A stretch of 64,000 nt of DNA from Anthoceros angustus. Lineage: Eukaryota; Streptophyta; Anthocerotopsida; Anthocerotales; Anthocerotaceae. The stretch is taken from contig MU008172.1 in the NCBI GenBank assembly GCA_010909165.1, positions 496,001 to 560,000 of the forward strand. Direction: 5' to 3'. Under the pieces are notes generated by a model. It had not been told where the DNA came from and ran no database searches. It was given only the letters and a program-made list of their open reading frames with translations. How positions within the stretch are numbered: the first letter of the stretch is position 1; the number at the start of each line of letters is the position of its first letter. The translations under genes and the position numbers were made by a program. Shown here one piece after another: positions 24,570-35,520 of the stretch.

Positions 24570-25850
24570 TCCCTCACAAGCTCTTTAAAGGACTCGGCCG
24601 TGTCCGAGTCCGCACATACAATAGCCGGCCTCCTTCCACTGCTCCAACAGTGGGAACTTGCACTCTCACGCAGTTGAAAGAAGGGTGACCTCCGGAATCG
24701 TAGTCCAAAGTGTACACACAACCATCCGGCTCACGCCGAGTAGTATTGCCCACAACTACCTTGTCACCGGGAGGAAGTTTTGCTTGCTCCATGGATGGTA
24801 ATGTGCTCCGTGGTCACATGCACTGCAATGTGCATTTTGCCAAAAAAACTTGAACCTTCATCCCTAGGATCTGACGCACTGAAAGTTGTCTCCAAGCTCT
24901 AAGAGGTCTGCGAGTTCGAGACATCCTCATTTGCAACCTCGTCAATGAAGCAGCGCCCATCCTCCGGAGCATTTAGCATGGTGCACCGCTGGTCCGACAC
25001 CGGATCCCTTGTCCTCCAAAGTAATCGAATGCCGGATGCAGATGGGGCATCGACTCACATGCCGCATGGTCACCGCCCATGCAAATAGCACAAAACACGC
25101 TAGATGCATCTTGAGCCGAGGGTTGGTTGCATCCACGAGTCCCCGTAAATGTCGGCATGCCTTTAGAACCCGGATTGGTGCACACCCCACCGCTGCGGTT
25201 GACTTCATTCTTTCCCACCAACCAAAAACCCTCTGCACCGCCTTTCGCCACTTGCATAGGAGGATGCTTGAGATATCGAACGCAGAACTCGACAACGCTC
25301 GCGACTCTGCTGGAAGGTGATTTCTCCACGTAGTGCCCTCTTTAATATGGCACCGCCCCATCGTTCCCCTTTTCCGTGTCGACCCAAAATAACTCAAAGA
25401 TTTTGCATCCCCAGTTAGACTGGGTACCGCCACAAAATAGCTTGGTCTCAAGCCTTAAACCGAAGTCACCATCCGACCACATCCAATGCTCCGTGGCCTC
25501 TGTATCCATTGACAGCAACCCCCCAGTAGCATAAGGGCATGCCGGACAAAGAGAGTGTCGTCGCATGTCATCACTAATGTAAAAGTGGTAAAACTTTTGA
25601 ACATTGCAATAGGGGTCCTCCTCTACCACCGCCCCATCCGCATATATGTAACATGGACTAGGATAGTCACTTGATCACTATGCCGTGCATTGATTGTATC
25701 TCGTTCGAACTTGGAAAGCATAGTTCGCGAGAAGTCCATAATGAAACTATCACATCCTCGAAACCAATCAATGCATTTCAAACCTGTGGCTTGCCATCTT
25801 TGGACGTAATCATGTGAAATGAAGGCAGCCACTTATCTTGAAGGAATTCA
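24570..25850 (-). pseudogene. Cys-rich protein relic, possibly KDZ-type transposase
   Basis: Minus-strand frames read as one decayed protein. In order they are WQATGLKCIDWFRGCDSF (about 25780), DPYCNVQKFYHFYISDDM, SLCPACPYATGGLLSMDTE followed shortly by WSDGDFGLRLETK (25450-25540), then CRYLKHPP and VFCAICMGGDHAACESMPHL (about 25070). A CPxC pair followed by a (D)GxFGL-type motif recalls the zinc-cluster-plus-acidic-motif core of Kyakuja-Dileera-Zisupton transposases. The match is by eye and partial, and the distance between motifs is odd. An unrelated Cys-rich element protein is possible. Confidence 0.35.
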
Positions 25851-26465
25851 ATCATCGCCAAGGATGAGTTTCCCTATAGACTAGCTTTATTCGGTCTTAG
25901 AGGTTCCGTCCTCATTCACTCCCACTTCTGGTACTCAAAGCACCGCCACTTCAGCCACCTCCGAAAATTGCTTGTGAAACCTCCTTAGGATGAGGGCCTT
26001 AGAAACTCCACAAGCACGCATTTAGCAAACATTTTCGCCTATGGCCCCTCATCGGTGCTCTAGGACATAAAAAGATTGCACCATCTCTGGACGGAGGTAA
26101 AACATCTCAGGAGCGTAGCACTTGTCCCCTCCTCGGGTTTCTCCACACACCCCACAGTGCACATGTGAGGTGCACTTTGATGTGGCATCGTAGCAAGTTC
26201 AGCGTCCTTCAAAACGCCATCTCGACATGGTACCTACAACAATGACATTTCTCTCTTGGACTTGATGAAGAAGGCAGCTTTCTCAAATGCTCGTTGGCCA
26301 ATGTTGATGTTCGGATGCTCCTTTCGAAAGCGAAAAAAAACTCTGCAGATCAAACACGACAATGCATGCTCGAACACAACCCTCTAAAGAGCCACATGAA
26401 GTGCCTCCCTCTCAAAGAAAGTGAGCCTGGACATCCTCAAGTGAACTGGGTCTACAAAGAAAATG
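25850..26465. other. No gene seen
   Basis: Degraded sequence without a supportable reading frame. Short T/C-rich minus-strand fragments may be further upstream parts of the neighbouring Cys-rich relic. Confidence 0.3.
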
Positions 26466-26665
26466 AGCATTGCATACAGATGAAATGAGCAAGAGCAAGA
26501 GCAAATGAGCATTGCACGAACAAATGACGAGGCAGCCGCAAATGAGCATTGCACCAACAAATGACGAGACCAGCGCAAATGACGAGCCGCAAATGACCAG
26601 GAGCTAGCGAAATGCCTGAGACAAATGACCGGAGCCGTGGCAAATGACCGGAGCAGGTGACCAGG
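26465..26665. repeat. Short tandem repeat with unit near GCAAATGACGAG/GCAAATGAGCATT
   Basis: About 200 bp of imperfect units built on AAATGAGCATTGCA, AAATGACGAG and CAAATGACC. Open frames here are artefacts. Confidence 0.8.
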
Positions 26666-27900
26666 CAAGCCTGCAAGCAAAATGATAGAAGCACTCGCGA
26701 CAATCAGCCACACGGAAGGAAGGGCTGAACATGGAGAGGACAGGTAGCGAACGCAGGGGTCACATGTAGTGGTGACGGATGGCGGTGTAACAACTTACAA
26801 GGTTAGTGGCGGTTCACAAGCATGGGCGAGGCACTAGGCAAGGAGAGCGCCACCACCGGGCGGTGCTCACCATGGAAGTAGCAAAGACAAAACACGTTGA
26901 ACGATCACGAGAGGTATCCGGAAATGGATTATGTGGGTGTGGAATACAAGAGGAGCCACCTTGCCGCCTAGCATCCTTGGAGTTGGAGGAAGGCCTTGAT
27001 GCCGTCTCCCAAAATTGCAAAAGCTTGCTTTACCTCTTGGGTCAAACAATCGGAACGAGCCTCCCCACCACACCGCACCTCCTCGGTGCACTTTGCAAAT
27101 CGGGGAAGATGGCGTGCCACAACACTGCCGACCCCAAGGACCCGGCCAAGGCGGATGCTCCGACTTCTTGCCTCACATCCTCGAGAAGCACAATATTCAT
27201 GAAGGTTTGTCTTGCCTTCAACTTATCGACGCTTGTACACTCGCAGCTTCTTCATGGCACCCGATGTTCCGGAAAGCTAGGGATGTGGCTCGAGCCTTCA
27301 CCCCTACCGCAGAGGAAGAACTCCTTGAGGCCAGCCCGGAAAAAGCATCTAGCACCTTGGCCTTGCTATCGAATTGAAGTGGGCAGATGTAAGAAAATGT
27401 GACCAAGTTCACGAGCAACACGGCCACACTGCATCACAACGCCCCATCACACTGGTGAGATCCCACCGCCTTGCTGCAGAACCGCCTTGACCGCCTGGTG
27501 GATGAAAGAGGTGTTGTTTGCTCGCCCTCCGCTCCGTTCTTCCACAACAACATTCAATCGTGGATTAGATCCCTTCTCACCATGGGTTCCTCCACAGCAA
27601 AGATGCTCCACATCTTGCCTAACATCTTCCACACACAAAGATACATTTGAAATTGCTTTTCCTCCATCGCCCAGCGTGGTTTCGCTCTCTTAAGTGCACT
27701 CAAGAGGGATGCCGCTGGAGCCATTCGATTCCTTGGCCCGCCTCGGGCTCCCTTCCGCCTCCCTCCGTCGCCGCAGCTCACAATACTAGGCACATGGTTC
27801 ACACACGGTGGGAGCGCCTCGGTGAAGGCGAAAAGGCTCGCAGCGCAGATCGGAGGTTATGCTCTCATCAAAGATGAGCGCAGAACTTGGGTACCTCGTT
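26665..27900. other. Coding-like relics, unrecognised
   Basis: A 198-codon plus-strand frame (26806-27402) exists, but the minus strand looks more protein-like in places. Examples are QFDSKAKVLDAFSGLASR with ATSLAFRNIGC near 27300, and a Val-Arg-rich piece at 27447-27638 (CVEDVRQDVEHLCCGGT). The repeated (V)EDVRQ pattern suggests an internal repeat of a decayed minus-strand protein. No family recognised. Confidence 0.25.
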
Positions 27901-28160
27901 TGAAATTCCGCTTACCCAAACTTTGAAATTCAAACAAGTTTACACTTGTTTGTGACCATGCCTCACTTTTAGTGTTCCTTCACTTGAGGATGGTTTGAAA
28001 TTCGCCAAAGCCGGACTTTGAAATTCCTATTCCAAACTTTGAAATTTGAACAAGTGCCAAACTTGAGTGTGATGACTCACTCTGTTCCGTGTTCACTTGA
28101 TGGGATGGTTTGAAATTCAAATGAACTTGGGTTGTGTGTCTTGTGCTCACTTTTTGTGTC
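27890..28160. repeat. Diffuse TTTGAAATTC repeat
   Basis: TTTGAAATTC or TTTGAAATTTG occurs about six times in 250 bp, interleaved with CACTTG/CTTGTTTG words. Such clustered short motifs may be binding sites or a decayed satellite. No gene. Confidence 0.6.
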
Positions 28161-29140
28161 CAAAGTTCACTTGTCCATCCGTGATCAAACAATTAAATAC
28201 CATATGCACAAATCATATCCTTTAACTCGAGCATTTTAATGTGGACTTGTTGCCTTGCTCTTAGTTATGGGAAAAAAATTGAATCATTTCGATAGATATT
28301 CTAGTGGGAGAATTTTCGTATAATATGTCCACATGTGGACATAACACGCTGCGTCCGTCCCCACATAATGTGGTCTACCTAACTGCGTGTTGGACCCTGT
28401 GGATCACACTCTTCCACTCACAGTGTACCTTTCCTTTTCCACAGCGTAGTCTCGAACAATTCTCAAGATCCTCCTCTATGTCCCTCGCCATTAAGACACC
28501 ATTGCTCGGACGCCTTTCTTCCTCTTCGGCGATATATCCCTTGCTCTTTCTCGCCGGATACATGCTTGGATGTTTTCTGACTCTTTAATATTTGTTCCAC
28601 CGATGGCAAAACAACTGATTTTCTGGAATACATTTGAGGACCGCTTTGATAGTCCTCACTTTGGGTCTCCTCATTCCTATTCATCCATCATCCGCTCAAA
28701 TCCACGGCTTCACCATCCGCCTCCTCATCGTCGCTCCCTCCTCTTCGCGATCCACTACTATACTCGCTTCATCCTCAACTCTGTCCATTCACCGGCCTTT
28801 CATACTCTATCTGTGATTCAGTCCATGGAGTCTTCGTCGGATAGTTCTTCCCCATAGTCAGACGACGGCGCTTAGCAGATGTTGCAAATTACACTGCCTT
28901 CCTTCCATGGCTGCCTTCTCCACAATAGGTTGACCGCCCATGCAACATCGGCCATCTTTGTCATAATTAAGCCAATCCACATCTCTTGCATGGAGAAATG
29001 TAGGCATTCTACAAACGCGTCGTGGAAGAAAAACCGATGAGGATTACCATCACCGCCGACAAAAAATACAACAACCAAGACAACTTCATCGCATAGACAT
29101 CGGCTGGTGCAGCATATAATGTGCGCAAGACTTGAGCTGC
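28160..29140. other. No recognised gene
   Basis: Short open frames occur on both strands. A minus-strand stretch (28880-29090) reads coding-like (HRFFFHDAFVECLHFSMQEM, then WAVNLLWRRQPWKE) but I recognise no family. The upper part (28600-28860) is a C/T-rich tract on the plus strand. Confidence 0.25.
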
Positions 29141-29485
29141 CAAGCACCATGGTGCGCGCGCGCGCCACTGTCAGGCTGTGAGGGGCCATGATGCGCACGC
29201 GCGCGCACCATGGGCCCCACAGCCGAGGGTGGAGTAGGTGCGCGCACTTGTGCGCGCACCCGCGAGGCCCGTGCGCGCCGCGCGTGCACCATGGGTCCCG
29301 GGGAGGGGCGGGCGGCGCCGCGCGCGCACCATGGGCCCCGGAGGCCATCGCCGGGTGCGCACCTTGGCCTGGAAGCGCGCACTTGTGCGCCGCACCCAGC
29401 TCGATAGCCTGCGCATGCGCGCGCACCATGGGTCCCGGGGAGGGGCGGGGAGGTGGGGCGGTGCGCCAAGTGCGCGCACTGCCTA
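29140..29485. repeat. GC-rich minisatellite related to the one inside the giant transposon
   Basis: Units of the GCGCGCACCATGGG(C/T)CCCGG type alternate with GTGCGCGCACTTG. The shared GCGCGCACCATGGG word links it to 10679-10930. A single short unit (GTGCGCGCACAAGTGCGCGC) also occurs near 29975. Confidence 0.85.
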
Positions 29486-30919
29486 AGATAGAGGGGCCTT
29501 TACGCACAAGAGCACCAATGAGGGCGGCCCGTCCTCATCCAAACTACCCGAAAAGAACTGAAGAACCAGGGGAGTTCTGAAGCTAGATTCAATGAATCTA
29601 GCTAAGAACCTCGGTTCTATGTCAATGACATTGACTTGGTTATCTGTCTTGATAGTTGTGCAGGTAGGAGTGGCAAGCCTAATGTAATGCCTGGGTAGAA
29701 AGAGGTTTCTCCTTAATAAGGGGTTTAGGCAAAAGTCCGCCTTTCTTAGGCAAAACGCCCGTGATGTTTTCCGGTTTTCCAAGATGTGCACTCGACTTGG
29801 AATAGAGTGATCTATTCGGTGCCCTTGCTCGCATGTTTTGGCCCCACTGCACTTCCATTTAGCAAAGTAAATGAGCCATTTAAGAAGGTGTAAATGAAAT
29901 TAAATGTGTTTTGATAGGTTTTTAGCATGTCTTCATGTCATCCAACGGGGTTTGCCGTCGCATCCAGATATGAGTGCGCGCACAAGTGCGCGCACTCACG
30001 TTCCTCATGCACAGAATTATATATTGGGTCTGCTATCCAGAGAATGATTAACATATGAAATTATTGGACAGATGAAGTTTGCAAATCAACTGCAATGCAA
30101 AATCGCTATTATTCCAATGTAGGTGATACTCACTGGCTGGTGTGCAGGAAGATCATCTCTTCCATCTACCATTAGGGATCGCAATTACAGAGGACAAACA
30201 TGGTCATTACACGCCTGCTTCTAGTCCGCTTCTGACCGTTGGGAGCTATCTTCAAACATGCCTTCAAAACCCCGAGGTTAGGATCTCCAATACCTCCCGG
30301 TGTCCGCCTCGCAATTGGTCCAACTAATGCTTTGATGGACTCGCTGGATCATCCTCAACTCGAACATGGTCTTGGGTTTTAATATCATTGACCATGGTGG
30401 TGAAACGCTTTCCTCGCCTCAAGGTGGTGGGTGCCCCTTGTCGTTATTCCCGCCTTCCGCGATTTGCATATGGTGGAGTTCAAATAGCTTGGTCTTTATG
30501 AGCTCTTGGGTTCTCACATAAAGCGTCTCTCGCCGTGGCAAACCCATATGAAAGAATAAAGGTCTCCGCCACCACAAGGCAATCGAGATGCTCGACGCTT
30601 CCTTTGACGAGAGCATTCTTGTCCGCATGGTGGCAAAATCTCTTCTGCATATAATCGCCTTCAAATGCATTGCGTTTCCTCAGAACCCACCATTGCACGA
30701 CTCACGGTTCGTCACGAAATCTAGGTTCTCCACCGCAACCCAAAAGGCCTGCTTTTGGTCATCCGCCTCACATGCAACGGCAATCATATGGCCACGGATC
30801 TCACCACATCTCCGTCAACTGCACTTTCCTTGCCCTTGCCGCCGGATATAATTACCAAGGTACATTGCCTTGGCCCTGCCTTTCGACCGAGAGAAGCGTA
30901 ACATCCGCACAAGGATGGT

Positions 30920-31835
30920 ATCGCTATTTCGCAGCCTCTACCCGATTGTACCATCGCCATGGTATCTCTAGCTCATGGTCGACGCCACCGGAGATTTTCG
31001 AGACGCCAGTGACTCCCAAAAGCCGCTCCACCATCTTGCTCAACCGGTAAGGTACTTCAGATCGGCTCCGAAAGTGCCTCGATGCCATCCAATGATCTAT
31101 GAGGGTTGGGATCCGAGCTTTCCCATGTACTTGTAGTGCAGAGGTGCCCCATATGGGGTTTCGGGATGAGGCGAAGAAACTCAAGTCCCTCGTCGGGTTC
31201 CCGTGAGGCGTGGTTGATAAATATTTGCCAAGCACTACAACCATGGCTCCGCGCTGCTCTTCCTCGTGATTTTAAATTGATGTTGATAACTATGGTTGTT
31301 CAAGCGTCCAAGAGCATCCGTGCCCCTTTTACCCATCGAGGCCATACATACCTTGATCCATAACACCGGTAATCACTTTCACTGGATTTGGGGTATACGC
31401 TTGTTCAATAAGCGCCATCGTAGCTGGTATACATTGCCTTCTTATGTCTTAGACTTTTTGAAAAACAAGAGAACATTTGATCCACTAAATCATGGTGTGC
31501 AAGAAGGAATCCAACTTTAACCTTCTCGAATACCCGCTTCTTCACCGGCATACTCGATATGCAAACAACAAAGATATTCTTGTTCTCGCCGTGTTGTCCA
31601 ATTGAAGGTAAAGGTCTTTGGCAAGACACCGTCATAGTTGAGTATAATATCTTGAATAATATGTATCGTCAAAGTTGGCATCATTGCGGATGTTCGGATA
31701 GTTGACATACACCTTCGCCTTCATCACATTATTGTATACCAAACAACCAACAACATGAACACGAATTAACCCATCGGAAATCTTTTGGAGGCCCCGTGAA
31801 GTGCGGAGCTCGCCTTGCTCGTCCATACCATCTAT
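30920..31835 (-). pseudogene. DUF7869-like domain protein relic, second copy
   Basis: Minus-strand fragments, in order: RYIGIAIDGMDEQGELRT, KISDGLIRVHVVGCLVYNNV, VNYPNIRNDANFDDTY, IIQDIILNYDGVLPKTFTFN, then KNIFVVCI, RVFEKVKVGFLLAHHDLVD, QMFSCFSKSLRHKK, and farther down MVVVLGKYLSTTPHGNPTRD. This matches the DUF7869 order IDGMDQ - VHVVG - TFxxDNTARENKN - VGxTHxDIDQxFS. It also aligns with the plus-strand copy near 8.2-8.6 kb (VHVVGC(M/L)(I/V)YN). Frames shift several times, and the expected NTAREN and GHTH segments are damaged. Catalytic function is inference. Confidence 0.6.
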
Positions 31836-33110
31836 GGCAATTCCAATATATCGGTTGGTTGTCCCACAGACTTCAGCCGATGCTTCGCTAGCTTCACCGC
31901 TCTTGTTTTAATCGAACTCGCGCACCGCAGCCGCCTCCAAACGCTCGCCAAAGGAACCATGACGATGTGAGATTCAGAGGCAGGCGCTGCAAGGAGAAGG
32001 CGCGCCGCAGAGGGGCCCACCGTACGGCGGGTTGCGCGCGCACAAGCAAGGGCGCCGACTTGCTGCGCGCCAAGGCGCCACAAGGCGACTGGCGCATGCC
32101 GCACTTGGCGCAACGGTGCGCATCGCACTCCTCCGTGCACGCCGCAAGGCGCACTCCTCCTTGGCGCCAAGGCACTCCTCGCGCACACTTCACAGTCCCA
32201 CTTGACCTACCTTGATCTCGCCGATCCGTCAGAATCAATGGCCGTCTTGATAGTTTCACCGTACACATTTGGAAAAGCGGTCGACTTTGGGATCTTGACA
32301 TTGGGAAGTGCATCTTCCATAATGCGCAAAATGAGAGTGAGATCGTTTGACATCCCCGCCTGCCACCTCCCGCTTGTAGTCTTGGAAGATCTCGCAGATA
32401 GAGTCGCAGTTGAACACGCAATGTTTTGGCATGCGCTATCTTTTAAAAATTGGTCCATCCAAGCAATGCATTCTAGCACATGGTCTTGCTTTGGACGGGC
32501 TTGGACCTTCATTCGATGACCATGGTGTGTTCCGAGAACCTGCTCACGATCGTGATACCTTCTCCATCCAATGCGTAACACCTTACAAAACTTCAACACA
32601 ACATTGCGTTCGAGGTCTCCTAAAGGTAGTTGATCACCTTTGTTGTGTCGGGATAGACTTGAACTACCTCAAGCGGACTTTCCAAATACGCCTCAAGGTT
32701 TCGACCCATTCCCAAGAAGCGATACGAGGTTTTCTATATGTTTCCTTCCAACTTTCAAAGCAAACACCTTTGCTACAACAATGCGACGACCATGCACTCG
32801 AACCGCCAAGAGAACACAACCTTTGGCACGCTTCCACCGTCGCCGGGATATTGCCGACGTTTTTGAGGGCGGCTCGCACGAAAGTCTCCATAAGCTTTGG
32901 GATTGAAGTTTGCTCAAGTCCTCCAAAACCACCGTCTGATGTCGCAATCTTCGATGGAACAGGGAAACGCTTCGCCCGTCGCATCGTAGAATAGCCGCGC
33001 CCGCCTCGAGAGCATCTTCTTTGGCTGCGAGATCCACGCCCCGCCACTTCCTTGTTCCGTGAGTCACAAAAGATTAGGCCTTGGGAAAGAAGAACTTTCG
33101 TCATTCTCTA
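31835..33110 (-). pseudogene. N-terminal relics of the second DUF7869 element protein
   Basis: Minus-strand frames (32207-32599 and 32664-33104) look coding: NDLTLILRIMEDALPNVKIP, and IPKLMETFVRAALKNVGNIPATVE. They sit just upstream of the DUF7869-like core. They are separated from it by a GC-rich insertion (31980-32190) of the GCGCC/CAAGGCG type that also breaks the frame. No named domain. Confidence 0.35.
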
Positions 33111-33639
33111 ATGGAGTCGATCCATGACCATTACCCGCTTTGGAATAGAAGCATCAGCGTAGTTTCCATAATAAATAACCTGCGCTGATGTCTCGATGCC
33201 CACTCTCGAGGCGATTTGAAACCGCCCCTCAATCGCCTTCATTCATGCTGCCGCCTGCAAAATCGAATGCCATGCCGCCTCGATTTTGCCATAGGTTTCG
33301 GAGGGCTATGCATTGCGATGTCGGATCAAATATCCACACGGTGTGAGACGAGAATGTGAAAAAGGATAGTGGCCCCGTAATCCGAACGTTCAAATTAGGG
33401 GACTTCATGGTTGGACATGATGACAGCCGCCACAAAATAAACTCTCGCAACGGCAACCCGACGCCGGCGAAGTTTAGTAAACCCATGGTTACTTAACCCT
33501 TGGTTAAAAAACTCAGGGTTCAAGCCTAGTTAATTAACCATGGTTCCATCTTAACCGAGGGCATCCTAAAAAACGGGAAGAGCCCGTTTTTAGGGTTTCC
33601 TCCACATGTTTTGGCGCGGTGCGCAGCCGGCCTTTTCAT

Positions 33640-34115
33640 CACCGCTATGTCCGATTTGGATTGTCTCGGCGTGCCAGGCGTGCCAGGCGTGCAGGCGTGC
33701 CCAAGGGCGCGCAAGGAGGCGCGACCGTTGATGTGGGGAGTGGCAGATGCACGCCTCAAATCTCGGTGAGGACTCGCCTTCAGGCTTGCTCACAGCGCGC
33801 CAAGGCGTGCCCACAGCGCGCCAAGGCGTGCTCACAGCGCGCCAAGGCGCCAAGGCGCCAAGGCGCCAAGGCGTGCCCAAGGCGCCAAGGCGCCAAGGGC
33901 CGCAACCAGTCAACCGCGCCGCTGGCGTGCAGGCGCCAAGGCGTGCCAGGCGTGCCCAAGGCGCCAAGGCGCCAAGGCGTGCCAGGCGTGCCAGGCGTGC
34001 CCAAGGCGCCAAGGCGCCAAGGCGTGCCCAAGGCGTGCAGGCGCCAAGGCGTGCCAGGCGTGCCCACAGCGCGCCAAGGCGCCAAGGCGCCAAGGCGTGC
34101 CCAAGGCCCGCCATC
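33640..34115. repeat. GC-rich satellite of GCGCCAAGGCG(TGCC) units
   Basis: About 480 bp of GCGCCAAG and GCGTGCCAGGCGTGCCCAAG units. Every frame is open by composition, giving Leu-Gly-Ala-Pro or Lys-Ala-Pro-Arg repeats that are not genes. A shorter tract of similar words interrupts the second DUF7869 element at about 31980-32190. Confidence 0.9.
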
Positions 34116-34650
34116 ATCTCAGCGCCCTTGCCTCGGCCTGCATCGCTTCGCCGCTTGGAGGGAGGTTACCGTGGAGGATGGTCCACCACGCTGGCGTGTT
34201 CACGGACTTTTCTCCCACCAGACATATTCACGGAATCAAAACACGTAGAATGAAAATCGCCACATGTTAGCAAACTCGAGAGAAGACAATTGAAGGGCAC
34301 CAACCGCTATTTCACAATTCTAGAAGATCGGTGATGATTCTTGCAGAATCCTGCGAGAACACACGTTTCACGCCTCTCAGAGCCTCCACTACTCCGCAAA
34401 TCACCAAAGCATTTTCTTCGTGTCGGTTATGAACAGACACGCGCTTGGAAGCTTGGGGCCGCCCGCAGACCGGGAAGCGAAGGGGAAGGTAGGGGTTGAT
34501 GGCACTGGTGTGGTGAAACTTGAAGGCCAAGGAACCGGGCCAGTCTGAGGATTGGCACATGGAACTCACAAGGGAAGAGTGGGCGTCCCAAGGGGCTTCT
34601 GTATGGGAAGAAGAGGAAGGGAGCATCAAGAATAAGATAGTACCCAGACA

Positions 34651-35115
34651 TTGTTTGACGAATTAGGCATTGTTCCAGGCACTACGCTCGAGAACCCTTT
34701 CACTTCGCTAGAAAGGACTGCCTTGAAGGAGATATGTGCGCATCTTCCTGAACAGGGTCTACTTGACAAGGAATGGTGCATCCATGAAGAAGGCACTGAT
34801 TCCACTCAGGCCAACTTTGATCCAATCCCAGTGTTATGGGTCAATGGATACATGGACCTGTTGAAGACACAGAAGATAGTGGTGGGCTACATCCTATGGG
34901 CTTGGAAGTACGAAGTCAGATCAAATGTGAGAGTGAAGCTTTTGATCTGCACTATGAAAGAGAAGTTTTACATGAAGACTTCTAATTGTCATCGGATGCT
35001 TGTCTTGAGCGCGGACAAGTTGATTGCGAGACGCTGCAACACACCGGATCTGAGGACAGGACTTGACGTTGCTCTTACACTCGACAAGGTGAGTACTCCA
35101 GAACCAAGCACGTAG
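34651..35115 (+). CDS. Unrecognised 154-codon frame fused upstream of copia RNase H
   Basis: An unbroken plus-strand frame reads as a normal globular protein (GIVPGTTLENPFTSLERTAL, VLWVNGYMDLLKTQKIVVGY, ILWAWKYEVRSNVRVKLLIC) but is not copia reverse transcriptase that I can recognise. It runs up to the point where RNase H similarity begins in another frame. It could be a host or element gene fragment captured by the retrotransposon. Unlike the DNA to its left, it has normal CAG/CTG content and no obvious frameshifts. Confidence 0.4.
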   Translation: MFDELGIVPGTTLENPFTSLERTALKEICAHLPEQGLLDKEWCIHEEGTDSTQANFDPIPVLWVNGYMDLLKTQKIVVGYILWAWKYEVRSNVRVKLLICTMKEKFYMKTSNCHRMLVLSADKLIARRCNTPDLRTGLDVALTLDKVSTPEPST

Positions 35116-35260
35116 AAGTGGAATACCACTTCATCAGGGATCTCATCAAATCAGGACATATTATGCTGGAGTATGTGCCCACAGTTGATAACCCAGGAGA
35201 TATTTTTACTAAGTCCCTCGGAAGGGAACTACACTAGAAACACATTAAAAGTCTGGGCAT
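35097..35260 (+). pseudogene. Ty1/copia RNase H C-terminal relic
   Basis: The plus strand reads RTKHVEVEYHFIRDLIKSGH, MLEYVPTVDNPGDIFTKSLG and REL, then a stop. The TKH(I/V)(D/E)V..HF(I/V)RD and DI(F/L)TK(S/A)L motifs are diagnostic of the end of copia RNase H. Only this last piece is present, with no reverse transcriptase directly upstream. Confidence 0.85.
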
Positions 35261-35520
35261 GGGCAGCCATGAGGGCTACCCAGATGCCATACCTAAACCC
35301 TAGCCTACCAAGCTAGGTGCAGCCCCAGTCGTTACCGTCATCATCGTCAGTGTCATGATGTCCACTCGATGGGTAGTCTGAAAGGACCCCCTGTTGACAG
35401 ATGCTGTTGAGTCCGAAATCTTCTCCCAAGATGCAAGGCTGACAGACTCTGAGGAGAATGTCTCTCCACCAGAGCGAGGAGAATTCCTTTTCTTCCTCTC
35501 CTGGTATGAGATCCGCTCCT

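Larger units (their letters stand above)
29697..33500 (-). mobile_element. Second DUF7869-type element, truncated or diverged
   Basis: The edge near 29700 (GGTAGAAAGAGGTTTCTCC followed by AAGGGGTTTAGGCAAAA) resembles the inner part of the giant transposon's terminal repeat. From there to about 33.1 kb, minus-strand frames encode a DUF7869-like protein. I found no matching inverted end on the far side, so the limit near 33.5 kb is a guess. The element sits inside the composite copia unit. Confidence 0.5.

Noticed and set aside
33480-33600. Candidate far end of the second DUF7869 element (TTAACCATGG palindromes, CTAAAAAACGGG/CCCGTTTTTAG hairpin)
   Set aside because: The hairpin is real but does not match the terminal motif at 29.7 kb or the giant element's ends.
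33590-34117. Long ORFs on both strands (Leu-Gly-Ala-Pro-Trp or Gln-Gly-Ala-Lys repeats)
   Set aside because: They are translations of a GC-rich satellite; every frame is open.
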